Part shown: positions 36,835 to 48,459 of the stretch, one piece after another
How the letters are laid out: each line of letters begins with the position of its first letter
Numbering within the stretch: position 1 is the stretch's first letter
Assembly (NCBI GenBank): GCA_038496445.1
Contig: JALMLS010000093.1
Coordinates: forward strand, 62,001 to 126,000
Reading direction: 5' to 3'
DNA: 64,000 nt
Origin: Trichosphaerium sp. ATCC 40318
Taxonomy: Eukaryota > Discosea > Flabellinia > Trichosidae
Notes under the pieces: model-generated
Seen by the model: the letters and a program-made list of their open reading frames with translations, nothing else
The model's database searches: none
Told to the model about the DNA's origin: nothing
Made by a program: the position numbers and the translations under genes

Positions 36835-37333
36835 GATTGTTTGGTGTCAAAGTTACTACGAAAAATCCAAAAACAAAGAGCACGTGGAAATATTTATCCA
36901 AAAATAGGTTAACAAGGCAAAGCAAACAAAGTTGTACAAGTGGACGAAACTGCTCGAAAGCCAAAGATAATGCGCTACCCCTTTGTTGGTCTGATGCTCG
37001 GGTAGGTATATTCTTTCCGTGCTATGGCATCTACTGGAGGCAAGCAAAATTACACGACAAAGACCTTTGGAGTCCTTGAATGGCGGTTTTGACAACGGTT
37101 GGATAAACTACATTACGAAAGGGCTATTGCACTTTAGATGCTGGCTTACTATTTCAGCACTGAATGGCGAAAAAAAGAGAATATTTTCAAGGTCAATAAA
37201 GGCTTTCCTGGCTCTCGACAACTAAGGTAAAGCAATTAGAGTTATAGTTGATGTTCTTAAAAAGTAAAGAACAATTTTGACGTAAAAATTGGCGTGAATG
37301 GAAAAACAGACATCAAAGATAGACTACAAGAAC

Positions 37334-38165
37334 ATGACAGCTTCGGAGAAGGGCGAGCACGGATTATGGGAGGTTCTCTTATATATTGGATGCGGTATCC
37401 TTGGCGTACGTCCCAACAGTGTTTCGAACAAGTTCTTTTTACACAACAAAAACAGCTTGAAACGAAATGCCTTTTGGCGCACGTTTTAAGAAACGCTACA
37501 CCCTACCAAGCAGTTCTAAAGGAACCTGGTTGTTTTGGGTCGTATCTCAAAGATTCAAGATTTTTGATATTGAACTATCAATTACCAAACTGTTTTTATG
37601 CTCTACTGCCAATATTAACGCTTCGTTAAGGTTATTGGCATTATAAACTGCTTTACAGGCATCTTCGGGATGATAGTTGGCTTGTGTATGTTAGCCCTGG
37701 CTATATGCGGTGCTGTGGGGGTGTTCATGCGGAACATGAAATTAGTGTGGGTAGTATCTTTTTTAACTTTTTCTTTTACTTTGTTCCTTCGCTATCACGT
37801 GATAGACTGAGTAGAAAAACCGGTGTACTTTTTTTTTTTTGCTTCGATACAGTTACTATTTGTTCTTGACTAAAAAGCTTATGATCGGCGTGGTTATATT
37901 ATTCGCACTAGAGGTCATTCACTTCTTACTATGGTTGTTCAGTATGTTACTACGGAAATAGAAAAAATTAGATTGTTCATTCACTGTTCGTCTTAGATAT
38001 CACACCAAAAGATAGACCTATTTTCACTTTAATTCTGATCATTGTAAGCGCGGCATACTATGTACGTCCTTATCTGCTTAGAAATTTTTTGTTTTTTCTT
38101 ACATTATCTAGATTGGTATGTCAATACTGTCATGGGTGTACAGAGGCCGAAAATTCATGCCTTGA
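37334..38165 (+). CDS. Four-span membrane protein of unknown family
   Basis: From ATG 37334 (MTASEKGEHGLWEVLLYIGC) the exons join into a protein of about 150 residues with four hydrophobic segments: VLLYIGCGILG with VIGIINCFTGIFGMIVG; CMLALAICGAVGVFM; GVVILFALEVIHFLLWLFN; and PIFTLILIIVSAAYYIGMSI. It ends WVYRGRKFMP. The hydrophilic loop ITPKDRP separates spans 3 and 4. Upstream ATGs at 36971 and 37024 with short exons could extend the N-terminus. The layout is like small Golgi/endosome tetraspans (the TVP15 type has this size), but I cannot assign a family. Confidence 0.55.
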
Positions 38166-38573
38166 ACGGTATAAGGACTTTTTGAGAGTAGAAATATGGT
38201 ACAGTTCAGTACAATACATGACGTTAAATTTACACAATAAACAAGTTCATAACACGATTGTCACAAACTTTTGATATTTTTGGATAAACCGATTTATTTA
38301 TTTCTCTGTTCAAACAAACACCATTTTTTTTTTTGCCTTTCTGGTATTCTTCAAATATAACCCGACGCTTATATTAATTACAATCAATCTATTATACAAC
38401 AAAAAAATCTGAAAAGATTTTCGTTTTTTTCTTTTTACATCTGCCCGCCCAACACCGCGTACTTTCCTTTTTGATCAGTTTTTTTTCAGACTATTTACAT
38501 AAAAACCGAAAAAAAAAAAAAGCACAAATCGAGTTGTGGCCTATTTTCTTTTGTTCTTTTTGCAATGTGTGCA
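38166..38573. other. Convergent 3' intergenic region
   Basis: About 400 bp of T-rich sequence with long homopolymers between two converging genes (stops at 38165 and 38574). It probably holds both 3' UTRs. No gene seen. Confidence 0.4.
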
Positions 38574-39064
38574 TCAAGGAATTATCATCTTTGACGCAGG
38601 CATTTCTCCTCGAAGTACTAGAGCTTCATCTTGCTCTAAATTATTCTGTTCCATAAGCCACTCCTCGACTGTACTACAAAACAGCGATTCCTCAACATGA
38701 AACGCTTTTTTTTTCAATTTAGGGGATTTTCTTGAATGCATACTACCAGATACGCCTACTGGCGCTGAAACGCGTCTACGACGTGCTGAAGGAAGTAAGT
38801 TATTTGTGTTTACACTCTTTTTTGTATAAAAGTACCTATATGCCTTCTGACGCTGTCCTCTGATATAGTTTGTAGTCTAATAAGGCGTAGAGTGCTTTTT
38901 GACTTCTTTCTCCTTGGTTTACGTAAAGGAGGCGCTCTTCCAGTGCTTATAGTTTCAGGGAAGGTTATAGAAGCAGATATGCCTTTGTTATGTCTTTTTA
39001 CGCTATGTGATAGCTTAGGGTTGCTTTTTGGGCGACCAGTACGTTTTGGTGATGTGTTAGACAT
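38574..39064 (-). CDS. Small basic protein with AT-hook-like motif
   Basis: Two exons joined at a GTAC donor after DSVRRHI. Exon 1 starts MSNTSPKRTGRPKSNPKLSH, where KRTGRPK is an AT-hook core (GRP flanked by basic residues), and continues with PPLRKPRRKKSKSTLRLIRL. Exon 2 starts with an arginine run (RRRRVSAPVG) and ends acidic (TVEEWLMEQNNLEQDEALVL, PASKMIIP). Strongly basic and disordered; probably nuclear and DNA- or RNA-binding. No family assignment. Confidence 0.6.
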
Positions 39065-39531
39065 TGTATTTTGTTGTTTCTAGTGTACGAGAGTTATTAC
39101 GAGGAGTAAGCCGAAAATAGCTTTGACGTTTGGAATACCTGAATTTTTGAAATCACTTTAGGAAATTGATTTTAATATTTTGTTTTTATAACTACCTACC
39201 AACCAAAAAGAAACAACTACGTTGTTTCCAAGCAGACGTCTGAAAATATTTCTCCCACCAAAAACTAGTTACGATAATTTCTCAATAATTCGGATTGTTC
39301 GTTCAAAAACTCCATGTTAACGCACTTATATCGTCATTCTTTTCATTAATTATGGTGCATTAAATCATCATACCTACTCCCCATGCAAATCCGGATGAAT
39401 TAGACTTAATCGAGAAAAGTCAAACAAGAAAATAAGTCAACATTAATTATTACGAAACTCTGAGTTTTTTATTTTTATTTTCTGAAATGGTTCTCCGGTT
39501 AGTTCGGAGGTTTGCTTTCCTGTTTCCTTTT

Positions 39532-40608
39532 TTAAAAGAGTTGTTCTCCTTTTTTCCCATCTTTGACAAGATAATGAACCCATAGCTTACCGTTTTCACT
39601 CTTAAAAATACAATGTGTTGATAACTCACCACCATACAAAGCCCAATGTTTATACTCACCATCATACTGTCCATCAGACTTGAAACAATGAACATTCTTC
39701 TGTCCCGTTATGTACCAGCTCTTATATTCTCCTTCATCCTTACCATTCTTACGCATAGTCTCTGAACTAAGCTGACCAGTATCAAACCACGTTTTATAAA
39801 CACCTTGATCCTCGCCATGTTCCTTAAAACACCTTAACTTAATCTTTCCATTTTCATACCACAATCTGTACAACCCTTGTTTAACTCCTTTAACCCATGT
39901 ACACTCAAGCTGTATTTGGCCATTAGGGTGCCACTCCCGTTGGTACCCATCCTGTAAACCATCTTTCCAATGAGATACAGCACGTAGAGATCCATCAGGA
40001 TACCACATTTTATACTCTCCTTCAAGTCCATCGTCTTTCCAATGATACAACGCCTGTAACTTTCTATTCGATCTCCACTCTTTCTGTTCTCCATTCTTTC
40101 TATCTCTTTCCCAAAAGAGACTTGTCCTCAACTGACCATTAGAGTACCAATCTTTATGCTCTCCTTCGTGTTTTCCATCCTTGAAAAAACAGTTGAGACG
40201 CAACTGACCGTTCTCATACCATATCCTCTGTTCTCCTTCATGTTTACCATTACGCCAATTATAATGGCCTCTAATACTACCATTCTCAAACCATTCTTTT
40301 TCTTCACCTTGTTTCTTATCATTTTCGTAAAAACTCACGTTTCTTTTTTGACGTTTTATATTTAAAAAAGATCCTCCTTCAGATTCAGATGAATTATCTT
40401 TACGTTGATACCATGCATCATAAGAGCCATGTAATAATCCATTTCTGAAATGAAGACAAGCGCGGATATCAGGTTTATTAGGATTCCACCATAATAACCA
40501 TTTTCCGTGAGGTTGAAGCTTGTTATTGTAATGTGTACACATTGCCGCGCGTTTTGAAAGAACGTGATATTTTGAAAAAATTTCGCCGCTGTACTCTGAT
40601 ATATACAT
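39532..40608 (-). CDS. MORN-variant (YwqK-like) repeat protein, intronless
   Basis: A single 358-codon ORF. After an N-terminal part (MYISEYSGEIFSKYHVLSKR), about ten repeats of roughly 25 residues follow the pattern W-x-NGQL-x3-x-W-K-DG-K-x-GE-x-K, such as EWFENGSIRGHYNWRNGKHE, WYENGQLRLNCFFKDGKHEG and MWYPDGSLRAVSHWKDGLQD. These are MORN-variant repeats of the YwqK family, found in bacteria, giant viruses and protists. They form beta sheets of unknown target. It is the only clearly intronless long gene in this intron-rich window and has decayed relatives at 3.9-4.1 kb and near 15.3 kb, pointing to a mobile or laterally acquired family. Confidence 0.85.
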   Translation of the reverse strand: MYISEYSGEIFSKYHVLSKRAAMCTHYNNKLQPHGKWLLWWNPNKPDIRACLHFRNGLLHGSYDAWYQRKDNSSESEGGSFLNIKRQKRNVSFYENDKKQGEEKEWFENGSIRGHYNWRNGKHEGEQRIWYENGQLRLNCFFKDGKHEGEHKDWYSNGQLRTSLFWERDRKNGEQKEWRSNRKLQALYHWKDDGLEGEYKMWYPDGSLRAVSHWKDGLQDGYQREWHPNGQIQLECTWVKGVKQGLYRLWYENGKIKLRCFKEHGEDQGVYKTWFDTGQLSSETMRKNGKDEGEYKSWYITGQKNVHCFKSDGQYDGEYKHWALYGGELSTHCIFKSENGKLWVHYLVKDGKKGEQLF

Positions 40609-40975
40609 TTGTAATTCGATAGGTAGATTTAAAATATGCGAATATAGATCTAAAGACTATGATTAGTGCATAAAATCGATAGCGGAAAAAATCGGTTACG
40701 TGTTTTTTTTTCTGTTTGGAAAAGTATTCTTTTTGCTTTAAAACGCGATAAAAAAAATGGATACGCTTTGAATTGGCGTGAAGGAGCGTTTTAGTTGAAT
40801 TCCGAGAAGTTCAATTTCAAATGTCGTTCTCCATTCTCTACAAGTATCGAAAAGTTCAGAAAATGCTTAGAATGGTAGTGAAATAACGTTTGAAGAATTC
40901 TGAGTTTGGTGCGTAAACGCGCATAAATCAAAGTAGTACAAATACACCCACACGATGTTTAACGTGTATCTTAGC
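40609..40975. other. Intergenic region upstream of the MORN-variant gene
   Basis: About 370 bp. A faint minus-strand reading near 40800-40850 (ILVENGERHLKLNF) recalls the MORN-variant repeat, but it is too short to call. Otherwise nothing recognised. Confidence 0.25.
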
Positions 40976-41119
40976 GTTTAAAAATGATGTTCGCTAATTC
41001 TCCCTTGAGAAACGCACCATTCTGTTCTTCATCTGACGTATTATTTGTCTTCTTACGCCTTGGTCCATTTAACCCTTCAATAGCCGCCATTGCTAAGCGT
41101 ACAGTAAGCGCAGACATTA
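40976..41119 (-). CDS. Possible small protein (47 aa)
   Basis: The minus-strand ORF from ATG 41119 reads MSALTVRLAMAAIEGLNGPR, then a basic/acidic stretch and GELANIIFKR, stop at 40976. The opposite strand is also open here, which weakens the case. No family recognised and no support beyond plausible composition. Confidence 0.25.
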
Positions 41120-41571
41120 TTGACTTATTTCTCTCTCACTGCTTAACCTCAAATGTTAACAATAGATGCCTCACACAGTTTTACGAGCGTAGTAGAGTAC
41201 CACAGATCTATTCCGTAAGATTACTGATCCCGAGTGCGGAAAAAAAGGAGTTTCTTCACAAAACTTGTTCCAACTAACTACACTCCTCTTGTTGACTATT
41301 ATTTCCTCGTAACATCGTACTTTGAATGGTTATTGTTTGTTCTTATGGCTGATTAGGTTACTGTGTTACCTCCACGCCAATTTACCTTGAAATTGTGGTT
41401 CCACGCACGAACGATTTAAAAGGTGATTGCGTACACAAAAAAAAGCTCAGCAGGTAAGAGCATGTTTCGAGTTTGTTATGCCTAACAAAACACCTTTTCT
41501 TGTTACCTTTTCTTTGTACAATCACAACGTGTACTTAAAACCCATTTACTTCTCAAACAAAAACACGTGAT

Positions 41572-44052
41572 CATGAATATTTTTGATGAAATAGTGCCCC
41601 TTGTGTCGTCAAAGCTTGGATTGTTGCAACAGCTTTTCGTATATCACCAAAGGCCCATACTTTTCACCAATGTCACTAAACTCAGAGGCCACTTACAGGT
41701 ACCTGTTCGCCTGTAACCCAACTTCTCGTAATACTAGAAGTCATTTATAAACAACATCAAGTGTTAGTTACTTACCTTGAACAGTTCTGGTACAACAGGG
41801 TTAATGTGACACTTTACTTTAGTGCATGATTGACACATGGCGCGCCTCTCTACTTCTTTCACAATTGCTTTACCATAACCTTGAGCGAATTTAATGTTAA
41901 AACATTAACACGATTTGAAATCAACTGTTACCTTTTTTTTTGTGATACTTCGGCAACACAGAAAGCATGCCTATTTACATGTTTTTTAAAACTTGTCACG
42001 AATGAATTTGCGTTCTGAATACCTAGTAACATTGTATCTCCTTCTAATATAGTTGTCACAACGCCAACGAGTTCATTATGCTCTATTTTTCGGTCTTAGA
42101 AGTCTCATTTTGTTAATTTATGTAAAACGCACGTGTATACGCTAAAATAAACATTTCCTTTCCTTCGATAAGAACTTGGCGCAGTGAAGAATCAGGGAGG
42201 CGTATATGACCGTGTACTCGTCTATCGCGCTCAAAGGCGGTATTCACAAGCGTACATACGTGATCAGCACGTTCGTCTTACAACACATTATTTAATATCA
42301 GCAAGAGGGGCTGCTCTAACCGTAGTCTAAGTAATCTTCAAAACGTAGCATTGATATGACAGTTGTGAAAAACGCAAACTTTTGATAAGCAAGCCTTGAG
42401 TGTATCAAGTCATCTAAGAAACGTTTCAAGTTCAGTTCCTTCGTATTGCATACGTTGTACAATAATTATATATCACGTGACAAGACAAAGTCCGTTTGAA
42501 GAGCACTGCAGTTCCATGAGTCTGGAATATCCCAAAAAGCTGTTCAAAAGAAGGATTTCATTATTACAGGTAGTTAACCTCGTCTTATTGGCGTATTAAA
42601 CAGTGCATAAAACCGCCTTTTCTGTACGTTGACGCCACCTATTCCTGAAAACAACTTGTAGCATGAAAATCTGGTCGGAGCTGCTCCGACAACAAATACA
42701 GCTGCAGCAAGTGTTCGTGATAAAAAGGCTGGGTTTTTGAGTATTCGCACTTTGTTGTACTTTCTCCAAGTGTACCGTTCACTACACGCCCTGTACTCCA
42801 ATTTCAATACTCAACGAAATTCTCCCAACACTCAATTACGTACCATCACTTTGGTACAAAACACATTGCAGTATTTAGTACAACTTGGCGGATTGCAGTA
42901 AGTTTTTCAGTCCATAAATACTTGTTATACTGACCGCTGCACTTCGTGCGAATACCAAAACTTTGAAGCACGTGGTTTGAAGCGGCAATGTAACAGTATT
43001 CGCGCTACATAACGCATTGTACATCAGAGCATAGATAAAATATAAAAAAAAACCAAAAGACATATTGGGTACGATGTCATTGCGTGTACAGCACACGCTT
43101 GGTACCAATACATGTACTGATTTTGTTGACTTGTTAATATTAATTACAATTAACAGGTGTACTTTATACGAATAACCCTCTTGGCAGTGAGTACGTAGGC
43201 CAGTATCTTACGAATGGAATTGACTTTGCAGTTCGTTATTATAATACATCTTTGAAACAGAAACGAGTGCTCCACGCAGGTTATTCCAAGACTAGATAAC
43301 ATCGGTACCTTTAACCAATAATTAGTGCCCCTTTAACCAAGCCTACAACAGAAAAGTATTGCCTTGCTACACAAGGTGATCATTGCTGAGATTTAAGAGT
43401 GTTATTGATACCGTTGGGACAATCTCTCAACGAGAAAAATGATCGAAGGTACTTATTAGACGTGGACATTGACCTAAGGTAAGTATGGCTCTTTAGAATC
43501 TTAATACCTGTAACCTTTTTGTTTTAAATTTTAATTGTGATTTTCAGCCCTTGGCGATGTAGCAAAAGTAACCTTTGAAACTCCGCAATCGCAATTTCAT
43601 CACCTGTTCTTCATCACATAGAAAAATCAATTCCGCCCTTGTGAAAAAAACGGACATGTCACTTCTTTAAAAGGGCTTCATCTCGATTTTTCACAACTTT
43701 GGTGTTCTCCGGTTGGAGTCACTGCTTGAACTAAACGGACACATTACTAACCTAAAACACGTAAACAAAGCCGTAATTTTGGGTCCCACAACATGTTGGT
43801 TCAATAAATCACGTGGGCGTTTCGAAACGATTACTATTTTGACCATATAGGCGCGTATGAAGCCATGTCATGGCAAAAGAGGTATAGTTTCATGAAATCC
43901 CTTTTAGTTTAAAGTTTTATTATCTTTTTTACTAGTTTACACTGCTCACATACATGGCTAGGCCTTTGGTTTATTTCTCGGCTTTAACACGCACGATGAA
44001 GCTTATTTGCATACGTGCTTCACCGACTGAGGACGCTCTGGTGGCTCTTTGA
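41572..44052 (+). CDS. Unidentified multi-exon gene (model incomplete)
   Basis: Several plus-strand stretches look coding but I could not join them all. Exon 1 from 41572 reads MNIFDEIVPLVSSKLGLLQQ and ends at a GTACCTG donor. A short one contains MIDTWRASLLLSQLLYHNLE (about 41827-41890). A larger one (about 42661-42899) reads HENLVGAAPTTNTAAASV, GFLSIRTLLYFLQVYRSLHA and LVQNTLQYLVQLGGLQ. Others near 43160-43300, 43400-43490 and 43550-43620 read NPLGSEYVGQYLTNGIDFAV, LLIPLGQSLNEKNDRRYLLD and GDVAKVTFETPQSQFHHLFF. The last (about 43935-44052) reads YMARPLVYFSALTRTMKLIC, then a stop. It is a helical protein with possible membrane-associated parts; family unknown. It may be two genes or partly decayed. 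Confidence 0.35.
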
Positions 44053-44951
44053 TCTAGGAGGTATTAGACTAGTTTTTTTTGGTATTTTGTCTAATTTCGT
44101 TTTGGCAGTCTTTCTCTCTGCGTGTATAGTCACCAAAGACGTACCCCTTCTGGTTAAGTAGGCATCGTTTCGAAACTCCCACGAAGGATTACGATGACGC
44201 CAACCGTTTTTGCAAAAGTATGTAGGGCACTAACAGTCACATTAATAAAACAAAATTACATCCACAAAGAAAAAAAAGTTATTGTGTCCTCACTTGTTTG
44301 TTTATCTTGAAACGAAAAATCATCTTCTTCTCATCTCCAATGGTCTTTGTAGGCCCAAAAAGTATTTGACGCGCTCTTTTGCTCATGTTGTGTGGGTTTT
44401 AATCAGATATAAAATCTTATTGATCTATTTCTGGCATGTCGACTTAATGGAGAACCAACGCACATGTCCATACCAATCTCAAAACACCACTGATGGATTA
44501 TTTGAGCTACTAGAAGAATCACATATCGTCGGAGATATATCCTTGCTACAAACCTCCTATACTTCGTTTTCACACAGCCACGTATTCTACGTAGAAAGCC
44601 AAACCTAAATTTTTTTTAAACCGAAAATTGAGGGGTTGTGTGAAAAAAGCAGAAATGGCAATAGTTACAAAATGTCGGGTCACAAGCAAATCCAACTCTG
44701 GTTTTGTTCACGATAGCCGCCTATCAGTTAATGTAATTTCTTGGATTGGTTGACAGCTATGTTTCCTGGACAACATTTAAAAAAAACACGTGAACAAAAG
44801 TGAACATTCAGGCCAAGGTTATTGTAATCACCATTAGATTGTAACGGAATGTTGTAGTACGATAGATGAAGAACAACAAATGTGACAAGTTAAGCAAGGA
44901 TTTATTAGCGGTTTTAAGTCAACTTGAGGAAAGCACGACGTGGCAGTAACA
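44053..44951. other. Intergenic region upstream of the Sly1 gene
   Basis: About 900 bp. The plus-strand ORF around 44282-44608 has no family resemblance and unusual composition, and I do not support it. CACGTG occurs near 44788. It should contain the Sly1 promoter. Confidence 0.35.
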
Positions 44952-47623
44952 ATGGAGCCTTTTGCTACTGAGGAAGAGACATTCTCTCTTCGTGCCAGGC
45001 AATTGCGTAAGTTATAACTTTCTTTGAGCCAAATTAGTACAGGAAGCGTAGTTAACGTTCGCGTTAGGCCTGGTTAAGAAAATGCTTGGTATGAACCAGT
45101 CGGAAGAAAACGTCGAAGGGTTTTACGTTTGGAAAATACTAATTTACGATAAAGAGTGCAGAGATATATTATCTGTGCTTTTCAAGGTTAATGAGCTAAG
45201 AAAGCTTGGTGTAACATTGCACTTGTGCGTTATTATCTTTAATCACTATAAAGCATTAATCTACGCATTATTATACGCTAAGGCGTACTAAAAATCAAAA
45301 TTGTAGGGATATTGACTCCAAGCGTGAAAGAGTTCCAGATGTACCTGCCATATACTTCGTGACGCCCACAGAACACAATATCGGCAAAATATGTGCTGTA
45401 AGAACACTAAACACGCCTGTTTAGTTTTTTTTATTTCAAAACGTTGCTAAAATACCATAAAACTATCTAACCAGCTTCAAGGACTGCTCTTATTCATTAT
45501 ACGATGAACTTCACCTAAACTTTTCTTCTACAATCCCTCGTCCTCTTCTCGAGAAGCTTGCACTCTCAGCGACTAAAGCGGATACTGTATCACTTATTAA
45601 AAAAGTATACGACCAATACCTCAACTTTGTAAGCCTAGACGACGACTTGTTTACCTTCAACATGCCAAATTCATACATTGATTTTCACAACCCACAAATC
45701 CCTGATGACGTCGCCAAACAGAATGTCAAACATATTGTTGACGCCTTGTTTTCAGTTATACTTACAATGGTACGTATGAGACATGTACATCGTAGGTGAA
45801 TTAAAGTATTTATTAGGGTGTTGTTCCAATTATTCGTGCACCTAGAAACGACTCTGCAGAGATTATAGCTGATATGCTTGATCAAAAATTAAGAGATCAT
45901 ATTGCTACACAAGGTGGCCTTGGTATAGATGATGTTGGAGTGTCATTTTCGCGTCCTGGTATGTCTCTATATCAGTAATGATTTAAATGATCACTTTGAA
46001 ATTACCTTTGTTTTTCTTTTGAGCGTTTGGACTCACACAAGTCTTTTTTTAGTTTTGATACTGCTGGATAGGAATATAGATTTAAGTATTAATTTGGCTC
46101 ACGCTTGGACGTACCAAGCATTAATCCATGATGTGATTAGCATTAAACTCAACAAATTAAATTTTGAGGTTAGAATTTTCAAGTTTGTCATTTTGCGTTG
46201 CATCTCTTTGCCCAACTAATCGAGTAACTAGAGTAAAGATAAACAAGGTAAATTAGTAAAACGTGAATATGATATGGACCACAATGATGAATTTTGGAGA
46301 GAGTTCATGACTGAACAATATCCAAAGGTTGCTTGTACGTTTTTCTTTGGTTTTTTTGTGGAAGCATGACGTTAAGAACTGTACACTTATTCTACTCCTC
46401 TAGCAACCATAGAAACAAAATTCAAAGCAATCCATGCAAAGTTTAAAAATGCTCCTCGCCATGACGACAAGTCATATGACAACGACGATGACGATTTTAA
46501 GTACGTGTTAATCATTAACCTTTAAAAAAAAACTTTGAAAAAAAAAAGCTGTTTTCGACTTTTTTTTTCTCCTTTGAAGTATGGTTCGTTATGTTAGACC
46601 CCGTTAACTTATTTTCTTTTTAGTGCACTGGATCGTGCAAGAGACTTGGGAGAATTCATTGAAAAGATACCGGAACTAACAGAGAAAAAGAGAATTTTGG
46701 GGCAGCACATTCATATTTGTTATAAACTTCTTGATGAGATTAAAGCCAGAGATTTGGATCAATTCTGTCGTGCAGAAGAAGCTATTCTCACAAAACAAGG
46801 GCTAACACCAAATGATGTTATGGAAATGTTGGAAAATAGTAAAGGATCCATTGAGGATAAGATGAGACTCTTTTTAATGTACTTTTTGACACATTCCGAA
46901 TTGCTTACAGAAGGAAATATTCGAGATATTCTCAATATCTTTGAGAAAGCTGGTGGTAATATCAATCCATACCACTTTATTAAACGGTACGCATTACTTT
47001 TCGCGTTTTTGTGGAGTCTGTGAGCTCTAGACAAGCTGACTACTTAAAACGAACAAAAAACGTGGAAAAAAAATTACCAAGCTAGATTTTTATTCTAATC
47101 GTGATCCAATAGGATAAAGGGTAGACACCTCGTAAATGATGAAAATTGGCTATCGAACTTATCCAAAACAGATTCCACTTCTGTTGTTGAAAAGGCACGT
47201 GATCTGACCAAGGTAGAAAATGTTTCATAAACTAACATATTTTGTTTTTAGTATAAATCAGCTTTTAAAAAGGTTGTCCGATCTAGTATGAAGTATATCG
47301 CTCCTGTCAACAAAGATTGCTTTGTCACACGTATTGTTGATAATATAATGTCCCTTAAAGATGAAATGGGTACACAGTCATACCTATACTTGGACCCAAA
47401 GTTCCCAAGGAACGCAACGCCCAGAAAAACGTCACCTTTCCAAGAATCAATGGTTTTCATTATTGGAGGCGGAAATTACACCGAGTATACCAACCTCAAG
47501 ATGCGCATGGCCGCTAATAATAACAGATGTGTCTATGGATCAACAGAGATGTTAAATGCAACTGAATTTTTAAGTCAACTCAGTAAACTGGCAGAATACA
47601 GCGGCAATTTTGAAAAGAAGTGA
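44952..47623 (+). CDS. SLY1: Sly1/SCFD1, Sec1/Munc18-type SNARE regulator
   Basis: Starts [20 protein letters not shown] at 44952. The N-terminal arch contains [20 protein letters not shown], matching the family signature PDVPAVYFVxPTxENI, followed by a [20 protein letters not shown]-like segment that is characteristic of Sly1. Later exons carry [20 protein letters not shown], the SM-family DRxxD motif; [20 protein letters not shown]; and the C-terminal [15 protein letters not shown], which corresponds to the SM family's GGGNYxEYQNL. It ends [11 protein letters not shown]. Sly1 binds syntaxin-5-type SNAREs for ER-Golgi fusion. About ten introns; length fits the family (about 650 aa). Confidence 0.93.
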
Positions 47624-47910
47624 AACGAATAGACAAAAAAAAAAAAGCTTGTTTGATCCACACTCTTTGCTGTAAAAATAAATAAAAACAAAATAGACTA
47701 GTAATGAATGCCATTCAATGTGACTCGCACCGAGACGTAATTTTGTTTATGGTATTAACAAGAAGAGGTTGTAAACGCAACAAAATATTTCGAGATTTTT
47801 TTGTTTATTAAACAGGCAGATACAAATTTCCGTGTTTTCTATGGTTAGTGAGCGGTTTGCGCACGTGCCACGGGAAACAACTTTTTCCCGCCAATAAGCA
47901 CTGTGCAAGC

Positions 47911-48445
47911 TTAGTAGTCTTGACTGTCTTTGTTAGCGGTTGCGTGGCCAAGGAGCAAGCGTAATCGCGCTTGATAGTAATGAAGAACAACCCAGAGACG
48001 ATGGTCGATAGGCACGTTCACATTTCGAAAAGTTGAGGAGGCCTCTGTACAAGAATTAATGCCGAATCGAGGAGAGATGTAGTACCTGTTCACGTGTTGG
48101 TCGTAAGACAGCGATATTTTGTCGATAACGAAATTAAGAAAAAGCTCCTCGTATAAAACACCTGAGCGATTGCCAAACCAACAGACAAAACCATGGAGAC
48201 AAATACATTGGTAACACGTATAAATCTACAAAACAAATGTAGGCGCTCCGTTCGAATTACCAATGCACTATCCCCATTTTTGTATGCTGGTTTACCCCCG
48301 TTGCTTAGACCTTGAGAAGAACGTGAAATTATGTAAGTGGCTTATTAGACCGCACTTAATACTTTCCAGTATTTCTTGTATGGAGTACACGTGATTTAGG
48401 TTTAGAAACACTAAGGGTTTGGTAGATATTCATAAAGCTGGGCAT
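47911..48445 (-). CDS. Unidentified spliced protein
   Basis: Exons on the minus strand join in frame. A possible first exon MPSFMNIYQTL (from 48445) splices into RSSQGLSNGGKPAYKNGDSA, then by a 35-nt intron into IYTCYQCICLHGFVCWFGNR, followed by SGVLYEELFLNFVIDKISLS, YYISPRFGINSCTEASSTF, VNVPIDHRLWVVLHYYQARL and a stop at 47911. The globular composition and frame continuity argue that it is real. It contains several cysteines (CYQCIC) but no recognised domain. The proposed start is only 14 bp past the dihydroorotase stop, so the true 5' end needs transcript data. Confidence 0.45.
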
Positions 48446-48459
48446 ACTACTCAGATAGT

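Noticed and set aside
41000-41277. Plus-strand ORF over the small minus-strand ORF at 40976-41119
   Set aside because: No recognisable features; at most one of the two strands is coding and neither is strong.
44282-44608. 108-codon plus-strand ORF
   Set aside because: It starts without ATG, has no family resemblance and no neighbouring splice structure; probably chance.
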